Under the pieces are notes generated by a model, which was given only the letters and a program-made list of their open reading frames with translations, made no database searches and was not told where the DNA came from. The translations under genes were made by a program, and so were the position numbers. A stretch of 64,000 bases of DNA from Stentor roeselii (lineage: Eukaryota; Ciliophora; Heterotrichea; Heterotrichida; Stentoridae): NCBI GenBank assembly GCA_006503475.1, contig RSEH01000113.1:81746-145745 (forward strand), given 5' to 3'. This document shows positions 56,852 through 64,000 of the stretch, piece by piece. The number at the start of each line of letters is the position of its first letter. The first letter of the stretch is position 1.

Positions 56852-57705
56852 TTTTAAGCAAAAATAAACAAATTTATAAAGTTTGTATAAAATTTATTAA
56901 TATTTCAAATTAATTTAACTACTTGAAATATTCCATCGTACTTACCAGTCCTTTGAGTTTTACAAAAGTGTAAATACCCTCTATTCAAACTTCCTAAATT
57001 CCACCTGAATTTCAATTCCAATCACTAAGAAAAGTCCATAACTAAGGAAAATACTCTAAAACCTTGAAGTTGATTCATAAAGCCTTAAATTTATCTACAT
57101 TATTTTAAGAATCATAAAGATTATTATTGATTATTAGTGAATTTTTCTTAGTAATTTAATATATTATTTACTTAAATATAAAATGTTTAAGATTTACTTT
57201 TTAAAGGTGTAATGTTTGAGTTGACACCATTTCCTGATTTTCCCAATAATCTAACCATATTATAATTTATTTGTAAAATTCAGCATCAAATTCATGAGAA
57301 AAATTCAATTATCAAATATTTTTTATATTCTCATCAACCATAATTCCAAAAAAAAATACAAATACTATTTACTTCTAAGGCATATTATTACATTTCCTAC
57401 AAAAATGAAAAATTGCACTTTCGCCTCTAAGACTAAAATTTTACCTTTAAAATCCCAAATAACTAAATCAAACTAGCATAAGCTTGAATCAAATAAAACC
57501 ATCAAGAATCCAACACTAAAAACATCCTATAAACCAAAAATTTCACTTTCCTAAAAATAAAAAAAATTTCTTCATAAAATTTGTAAGTCAACAACTTTGA
57601 TAAGAATCCCAAAAGTCTAATCTTTCTCCAAAATTTCTGAACTTCAAACGCAATCTTCATTAATAAATTCTATTAATTTTCGATTTTCTATAAATTTCTA
57701 TAAAA
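56852..57705. other. AT-rich spacer, no convincing gene
   Basis: A 60-codon ORF at 57294-57476 is of low complexity and has no start context; I do not annotate it. From ~57480 the plus strand becomes C/A-rich ahead of the VWA pseudogene. Confidence 0.45.
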
Positions 57706-58440
57706 CTGGATAACAAAGTAGCAGCACTTACTCGAATCCTAATGAGCAGCAGCTTCGAATCAATAAAAACCTAACAATAATGAGCAGACTTTCACATGTC
57801 CATCCAAACGGTCAGACAGCTCTGCGAGATTCAACATTGCTAGGAATCCAATTAATTCTAAGTCTAAACCAACAACTCTCAGAAATCGATTTATCCGAGG
57901 CTTTTTCCTTTGTGCACATCGTGATAACAGATGGAATCGACAACTCCTCTCGGACTTCATTAGATTAACTAGGTTCAATGTTCAATTTAGTAGGAATGTT
58001 GATACCTAAAGAAGTTGTCTCACAGTTTTTATCGGTGTTGATTTGAGTGTCGATGCAGCAAGAGATCTTTCTTCACTTTCAGAACTTGGACTAGATACCT
58101 GCCAGTTTTATAATGTTCACAATGTTGAACTTAATAGTATTTTTCAAAGGATGCCTATGAGTATTGGGGTTCGAAGACAGACAAATATTGGATTGTTTCA
58201 GGCTGGAGCTGTTACTGGAATGGCTGTTCGTCAGCAGAATATTCCTTTTTTGATGTTAAGAGGGAAAATTATGCAGTTGTACTTAATTTAGACATCAGTG
58301 GATCGATGAATGGCCAAAGGTTTCATGTTTTGAAGAATAGTGTTCAGAGCTTTTTGAAGAATCTTGAACCGAATGATATTGTGACTTGCATGGTTTTCAA
58401 TGGAACGGTTCAGATGCTTAATAATTACCGATGCTAGGTA
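57706..58440 (+). pseudogene. VWA pseudogene, permuted type
   Basis: Alignable along its length to the 58940 and 60153 genes. The start ATG is CTG (57706), an early stop follows, then the frame reopens (SRLSHVHPNGQTALRDSTLLGIQLI...AFSFVHIVITDGID), hits TAA at 57966, frameshifts near 58020 (…IPKEVVSQF), reopens at ~58043 (SVDAARDLSSLSELG...GVRRQTNIGLFQAG) and shifts again near 58265 before DISGSMNG. The end NNYRC has lost the CaaX tail. It documents decay of a once full-length permuted copy. Confidence 0.88.
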
Positions 58441-58939
58441 AATTTTCGATTTAGTGATAGTTTAATCAAATTTAAAAAAAGTCTTTTTATAAATATATTT
58501 AAATGCATAGAAAGATTGATTGAAATTTATGTTGTAATGTTTGATTTTCAACAATAGTGATGGTATAAATATTGAAATTAATAGTAAGAATTCATGAAAT
58601 AGCAGAAATATTGTAGTAAATGTTAAGTATGAATTTATAATTTCTGAAGGTTTTAATAGAATATCAAAGTTTTTGCTATTAATCCTTTGAATTCGAGTCT
58701 TAAATCAATTTAATAAAGAAATTTAATATGAATAAATTTAATTGTTTAATACATAACTGAACAAAGATAATATAACTTGCAAAAAACTTAGCCAGAGTGC
58801 TTTCTTCATTACAAGAAATATAATTTCAGATATTCAATCATTTTTGAAAACACCTAAAATTATAATAATAATTTTTCAAGACTCACCTACTTTACTAAAA
58901 TAACACGCTAAATAACGAATATTCTACATAATTATAAAA
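58441..58939. other. AT-rich spacer, no gene seen
   Basis: No ORF. In particular there is no upstream exon that could supply a conventional N-terminal VWA half to the 58940 gene. Confidence 0.6.
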
Positions 58940-59719
58940 ATGGAATCTAATCTCAAAGCAGCCTTACTAAGTCAACTTCTAATAAAATTCGGCTTCGAGG
59001 CGATAAAAAATACATCAATAATGAAGAGACTATCATACGTCCGTCCAGATGGCGAAACCGCTTTACGAGATGCTACTTTAACAGGGATCCAGCTAATGAT
59101 AAACCTAAACAAATCCTTACTGCAACTCGAACTATCTCAAGCCTTTTCCTTCGTCCACATCGTAATAACAGATGGAGTCGATACAGTATCCAAGACCCCA
59201 CTCGACAAACTTGCCCTGATGTTCGGTTTAATAGGAAGAGGAATTCCAAAAGACCGTTGTTTGACAGTATTCATTGGAATCGACTTAACTGCTGAAGCAG
59301 CAGTTCAACTTGCTTTACTTTCAGCTCTTGGTGGAGACACCTGCCAATTGTACAACGTTCATAATGTTGAACTTAATGAAATCTTTCAAAGAATTAAAGC
59401 AACTATTGGAATTCGAAGACAGACTAGTATTGGAATGTTTCAATCTGAGGGTATGGCTGGAATGGCTTTTCAGCAGCAGAGTATTCCTGTTATGATGCTT
59501 CAAAAGAAAAACTTTGCAGTTGTGCTTAATTTAGATATCAGTGGATCTATGAATGGCCAGAGGTTTAACTCTTTGAAGAATAGTGTTCAGAGGTTTTTGA
59601 ATAATCTTGAACAGACAGATGTTGTGACTTGCCTTGTTTTTAATGAAAAAGTTCAGATGCTTAATAATTATCAGCCTAGGCAGACTGAACCTCCGAATAT
59701 CGAGTGTAAGGTCTATTAA
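58940..59719 (+). CDS. Circularly permuted VWA-domain protein, C-terminal CKVY
   Basis: 259 aa. Order: helix (~1-30), GETALRDATLTGIQLM (MIDAS Thr), AFSFVHIVITDGVDTVSKTPL (MIDAS Asp), CLTVFIGIDLT, EIFQRI, linker GIRRQTSIGMFQSEGMAGMAFQQQ, then NFAVVLNLDISGSMNGQRFN (DxSxS), FLNNLEQTDVVTCLVFNEKVQMLNNYQP. All MIDAS residues are present, so Mg2+-dependent binding is plausible. It ends CKVY, a Cys at -4. A GTAAGGTCTATTAAT sequence overlaps the stop; splicing there has no AG at 15 nt and is not proposed. Start context AATTATAAAAATG. Confidence 0.85.
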   Translation: MESNLKAALLSQLLIKFGFEAIKNTSIMKRLSYVRPDGETALRDATLTGIQLMINLNKSLLQLELSQAFSFVHIVITDGVDTVSKTPLDKLALMFGLIGRGIPKDRCLTVFIGIDLTAEAAVQLALLSALGGDTCQLYNVHNVELNEIFQRIKATIGIRRQTSIGMFQSEGMAGMAFQQQSIPVMMLQKKNFAVVLNLDISGSMNGQRFNSLKNSVQRFLNNLEQTDVVTCLVFNEKVQMLNNYQPRQTEPPNIECKVY

Positions 59720-60152
59720 TATTAATTTATTTAGATTTGGGTAAATAATTACTCTTGTTATCTGTTCTGTACTAAGTAGTATAAAACATTAAAAAACCTT
59801 GTAATCTTTTTATTCATTTTTATAAAATTATTCTAATAAAATAGTCTATAAAATAAACTTAAATATGTATTCCAAATAAACCCTCAAAGAAATCCTAAAA
59901 CCTAAAAAACTCGAATTTCCATAAATCCCTAAAAATCCCAAGCAAAAAAAACATAATAAAATAATATCCTTAAATTCTCAAAAAATTCTCAAAATCTCTC
60001 ATTTCTCAAATTCCTAAAAAAGCCTCCAAGATTCCATCCCGACAAGAAATTTCCGACTTTTTCCCCTCTGAAAAAAAAATCCAATTTTTTTTCAGATTTT
60101 CTTCAACATAAGAAATCTTTCCATTGAATATTCTACATTCCATCAATAAAAA
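59720..60152. other. Spacer, no gene seen
   Basis: AT-rich, then C/A-rich before the next ATG. No sequence encoding a VWA half is present here. Confidence 0.6.
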
Positions 60153-60938
60153 ATGGATAATGTTAAAGCAGCACTAATCGGGCGTCTGATGGCCCAGCTA
60201 GGATTCGAGACAATTCGAAACTCGACTCTATTAAACCGTCTATCATCAGTTCGCCCTGAAGGAGAGACGGCCTTGCGAGATGCGACACTTGCAGGTATCC
60301 GAGTGATATTGAAACTAAACGAAACCTTATCAGAACTAGGTGCATCAGAAGCCTTTAGCTTCGTTCACATCGTGATAACCGACGGGGTGGACACAGTGTC
60401 GAACACTTCTCTCGAAGAGCTTTCAATGATGTTCGCGCTGATCGGACGAGGCATTCCGAAAGAAAGATGTTTGACTGTTTTCATCGGGGTTGAACTGAGT
60501 CCAGAAGCCGCCATGCAGCTTGCATTACTTTCGGCTCTTGGAGGAAACACCTGCCAATTATACAATGTTAATAAAGTTCAATTAGGAGAGATCTTTGAAA
60601 GGATCTCTGCAAGTATCGGAGTTAGAAGACAGGTCAACATCGGAATGATTCAAGCTGGAGGCGTCAATGCCATGGCTGTTCAGCAGCGCAATGTTCCTGT
60701 CATGACTATTCGAAGAAGGAACTTCGCTGTTTTGCTCAATCTTGATATTAGTGGGTCTATGGGCGGACAACGATTTAATGCTTTGAGAGGAAGTGTCCAG
60801 AACTTTTTAAGGAATCTGGACGGAAATGATGTTGCGTCTTGCTTGGTGTTTAATGATAGGGTACAGCTGATTAATAACTATCAGCCAAAACAGGTTAATA
60901 TGGTGCAAGGAACTCAAGTTACATGCGTGCATCAATAG
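60153..60938 (+). CDS. Circularly permuted VWA-domain protein, C-terminal CVHQ
   Basis: 261 aa, about two-thirds identical by eye to the 58940 product. Same permuted order: GETALRDATLAGIRVI, AFSFVHIVITDGVDTVSNTSL, CLTVFIGVELS, EIFERI, linker GVRRQVNIGMIQAGGVNAMAVQQ, then NFAVLLNLDISGSMGGQRFN and DVASCLVFNDRVQLINNYQP. All MIDAS residues are present. It ends CVHQ (Cys at -4). The conserved Gln-rich linker and IRRRNF stretch separate the two halves. Start context ATCAATAAAAAATG. Confidence 0.87.
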   Translation: MDNVKAALIGRLMAQLGFETIRNSTLLNRLSSVRPEGETALRDATLAGIRVILKLNETLSELGASEAFSFVHIVITDGVDTVSNTSLEELSMMFALIGRGIPKERCLTVFIGVELSPEAAMQLALLSALGGNTCQLYNVNKVQLGEIFERISASIGVRRQVNIGMIQAGGVNAMAVQQRNVPVMTIRRRNFAVLLNLDISGSMGGQRFNALRGSVQNFLRNLDGNDVASCLVFNDRVQLINNYQPKQVNMVQGTQVTCVHQ

Positions 60939-61639
60939 TAAAATTTAGTAATCTTTCTATTCTTTTGATCTGGGTTTTTTTTTGAGGATTTTAGGATTTT
61001 TGAAATTTTTTGAACTTTGGAGATAATCAAGGATTGGAAATTGAAATCATCTGAGTAGTGATTGAGGATAAGGATTTTTTAGTTTGTATTTGAATCTTTC
61101 AAATAGTGTTTGAAGGGTTTTTGATGTGAAAGTTGTGAATCTTCATGTTTACTTCAGGGATTTAGTATTGAAGTGGTTTTGGATAAGTTGAGACTGGTCT
61201 TGATAAAGAGATTCACTTTTGATGAACATCTATAGATCTTAAAACTTGCCTTTACAATAAGATCCTTTTCTTATAAATTTTACTAACATTTTAGGTTTAG
61301 AGTAATAGAAAGATAGAGAATATTCAGGATGCTAGATTTAAAGAACCATGGCAAGGATTAATATGAAAACTCTCTCAAGTTCATAGGTGACTTTTTGTCA
61401 TGAGAAATAGGAAATCGCTTTACCATAAGTTTATATATAATATAAAATGGATTAGCTAAGGAAAGTTTTAAAGGTTTTAGGTATGGTAGAAAGGTAAATA
61501 ATTATGCGATATTGCTTTGCATTTCAAGAGGAAATTTATAGATTTGAGTCTAAGGATCAATAAGAGACTGACGATTTTTACGAAGTAGCATCAGTGGATT
61601 TTTTGGTGTTTGGAATGAAATATTTTTTTGAAGGATATT
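60939..61639. other. Spacer, no convincing gene
   Basis: G/T-rich for ~250 bases after the VWA gene, then AT-rich. Short coding-like phrases appear from ~61560 but no continuous frame. Confidence 0.45.
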
Positions 61640-62006
61640 GATATTTTTGCAAGATTTATGATGAAAAGCCCGAAATATATTAAGAACTTTCCTCCGGAAG
61701 TTTACCAGGATATGATTATTCGATTTGAGGGAAATCTTTCTGAATTTGCTTCAAAAATCAAAATTTAAATACCCCTGATGTTCAGTTAATTCATATAACC
61801 AAGTTTGAGAAAGGTAAAGAGCCTGTCCCATCATGCAGATTTCATATTATTGGATAGTTTTGGCTAAGGACAAAGATGTAGCTGAAAAGCTTGCTAAAGA
61901 ATTGGTAGAAATTATACTTGAAGCAATTTATAAGAAACTTGAGGAAATAGATAAGAAAATTGAAGCAATAGATAATAAATTTGAAAAAAAAATTACTATA
62001 AGATAA
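61640..62006 (+). pseudogene. Decayed coding remnant of unknown family
   Basis: Three phrases read like ciliate protein in different frames: SPKYIKNFPPEVYQDMIIRF to a stop near 61768, then by frameshift TPDVQLIHITKFEKGKEPVP to a stop near 61856, then an ATG-initiated 57-codon frame (61833-62006) ending EEIDKKIEAIDNKFEKKI. Frame breaks between adjacent conserved-looking phrases suggest a broken gene. No family recognised. Confidence 0.4.
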
Positions 62007-64000
62007 AAATTTCGAATACTTAAAAAGAAAAAACTTCTGTAAATGAAGAAAATATAAAATTCATTAAACAAGTACTTAAAAGAATTGAATATATCAAAAA
62101 TGCAAGTTCCTAAGAAACTAAGATCATTATTAATGCATTTCTAGATTCAGAACAAATTACATTAGCTTCTTTATTCAAAAAATTAGAGAATAGATTCACC
62201 CAGCAACCTAATTAATAAAATCATTCTATACTAGATTATATAAAATACATAATATTAACTTAGGCTATTATTAATTATTTAAACCGTCATATATTATATT
62301 CAAATTCTCATGATAGAAAATTGGCACTCTGTTAAATTTCTGAGTTTAAGAAATGAAATTTAACAATCTCAACTTTTTAAGGTTTTTTGACCTTCTTAAC
62401 AGATATTATACTGAAAAACAATATTTATACAAAGAATCTTAGTTAGTAGTTAATTTCTAAATTAAAGGTGCATAAACTTTAAAATCTTTATTGAAATTAC
62501 ATGCTTGGTGATTATAAAGAAGAAATATTTTCCATCATTTGAAAAAGTAACTCTTCATAATCCTCTAATATCTGATTCTAAACAGTCATTAATTTCTTTT
62601 AAATTCTTAATTCTTGAACAATTGATTTATTGCTACTTCTATCAAATTTATCTAGCTTTCACAAATATATTGGAAAAATTCCAAAAAGTACTTTCACTTA
62701 AATTCCAGCAATTGATATTCACAGATTTAATAAATTCATTCAATTTTCCTCACAAAATAAATTACTTTTGAAAACTAAATGTGTTGGTTTACTTTTGAAT
62801 GAACTATAAAATTTATTGGAGTTCGAAATAAGGCTGTAAACCTTATCATATCAATAAAAAATCAGTTTAAGTTAGCTGATAAAATATTGACATAGTGCTT
62901 TCTATTTTTTTATTACTAAATTGGATGAAAGGTAGAAATATATTTAACTATATCATCAATTGTATTAGTTTTTTTAATAGGTTATACAGTTTATTAATTC
63001 GATCGAAATTTATCAGGAGTGATAAATATTAAAAACACCATAATCTAGCATTTCTATGATTAGATCATAGAGAAATTTATTTGAGTTTCAATCAGTGGCA
63101 TATTGATGTTACTTCTAATGAATGAGCTTAAAAGTTTCAAAATTGAAATTGCTTCAAACTTGGATGAATCTTTCGGTATGGCCAGTCAATGATGTTTAAT
63201 TTTTCTCGAATACACTACAGCAGCATAATTCTTTGTATTTTTTTCAATTAAAGTATATTTGTCCATAAATTTCGAATATAGCCTTGACCTATTCTACAGA
63301 CTTAAGAATAATATTTTTCGGTAAATTTTTAAAGATAATAAAAGAATTTATGATATTTCGATAAATGAAATAATACATCAGATTATGATATATCCGTCAT
63401 TCGAACCACTCAATTATTTTTTATTTATTAAGAGAAAAAAAAAAATTATTGGTAAAAATTACTGTTGAAAGTGAATTTATTGTACTGATTTCTGAAAAAT
63501 TTTTTAGAAAAGGTAGTTTAAGCATTTCAATAATTATTCTGAGTCAAGATCAGAAAAAAAAATAATTTTAAAAAATATATCAATCGAAAGAAGAGGTTCC
63601 TATGATTTTCTGTTATTATTGATAGTAAATATAATTTTGATATTTTAAATCAGATCGAAATACCAAGTTTAATTCAAATTATTTTGTAGTGCAGGATTTT
63701 TTTTCTTCTTTACTTAAATAAATTTTGCAAATTCATTTCATTCTTGCATAGGTAAGAATTTAGTTGGCCGATAATTGCTTCAATATTATACTTCATGTTG
63801 GTTAAGTTCATATAAAGAAACATAAGTTGACCGAAGAACCTTGTATATCGCAGAAGGCAACAAAGCATAAAAAAAGAAATTTAGGAAAGATGAATTCTGA
63901 ATAAATAAAGAATAGTTTTACTAATAGTTTGAAATAGTATGAGTATTATGTGATTTCGAAAAACATTAATACAACAATATCAAGAAGTTATCTATGCTCT
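62007..64000. other. AT-rich gene-poor end of the window
   Basis: About 2 kb with no supported gene. An 88-codon ORF (62505-62771, plus) is Phe/Leu/Ile-rich and without start context; it may be random or another remnant. No telomeric repeat is present at the edge, so the chromosome continues. Confidence 0.5.

Noticed and set aside
57294-57476. 60-codon ORF upstream of the VWA pseudogene
   Set aside because: Low complexity, consistent with chance in AT-rich DNA.
59711-59725. Possible micro-intron at the end of the 58940 VWA gene
   Set aside because: GTAAGGTCTATTAAT has no AG at 15 or 16 nt, and the natural stop gives a tail consistent with its paralogues.
62505-62771. 88-codon ORF near the right end
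   Set aside because: Hydrophobic AT-rich codons, no start context, no recognisable family; mentioned only as part of the gene-poor tract.

Overview
The window looks like macronuclear DNA of a heterotrich ciliate, most likely Stentor coeruleus or a close relative. The DNA is AT-rich. Genes are short and tightly packed on both strands and read with the standard genetic code. Several are interrupted by introns of exactly 15 nt that begin GT and end AG, usually with an A at position 10. Seven such introns are identified here. Removing them rejoins obvious homologues: ALG2, an AGC kinase, a Sec24-like protein, a large coiled-coil protein and a four-span membrane protein. One further intron in the Sec24-like gene is non-canonical. 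Species assignment is inference from tiny introns plus the standard code; I could run no search.

Layout. 1-2.2 kb: end of a WD40 gene and a degenerate kinase-like gene. 2.7-12 kb: an SDR, a small secreted protein, ALG2, a C2-like protein, a four-span protein, ALG6 with an E2/RWD-like front domain, and a bacterial-type glycerate kinase. 11.8-20.8 kb: several unknown proteins, a Ran-like GTPase, an LRR protein, a FAM136A-like twin-CX3C protein, a GST, an AGC kinase and thymidine kinase. 20.9-34.5 kb: a 61-bp minisatellite, a PH plus NlpC/P60-like protein, a gene-end minisatellite, Kelch, Sec24-like, p62/NBR1-like, CorA-like, an Arf GTPase and coiled-coil proteins. 34.9-35.1 kb: U2 snRNA on the minus strand. 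35.7-54.9 kb: importin alpha with a duplicated 5' end, a 1404-aa coiled-coil protein, E2F, UDP-glucose dehydrogenase, a paralogous pair of unknown family, a LITAF protein, a cyclic nucleotide phosphodiesterase, a Myb protein and an F-box/LRR-like protein. 54.9-61 kb: a cluster of von Willebrand A (VWA) genes and pseudogenes. 61-64 kb: AT-rich DNA with decayed coding remnants and no convincing gene.

Most genes are unrelated housekeeping or cytoskeletal functions. Visible functional links are N-glycan assembly (ALG2 and ALG6), nuclear transport (Ran-like and importin alpha), S-phase control (E2F and thymidine kinase) and membrane traffic (Sec24, Arf, LITAF, the p62-like receptor).

Five things stand out. 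(1) The 55-61 kb cluster encodes VWA proteins whose two half-domains are in the opposite order to the canonical fold, that is, circularly permuted, and all three intact members end with Cys at position -4 as in a CaaX box. (2) Gene spacing is extreme: divergent start codons lie 2, 5 and 11 bp apart, convergent stop codons lie 0-2 bp apart, and one same-strand pair is separated by 2 bp. (3) Minisatellites are built from gene ends: a convergent 3'/3' junction at 24 kb and gene 5' ends at 13 and 37 kb. (4) The DNA flips between C-rich/G-poor and G-rich/C-poor blocks every few hundred bases, often abruptly inside an ORF. (5) An E2/RWD-like domain is continuous in frame with ALG6.
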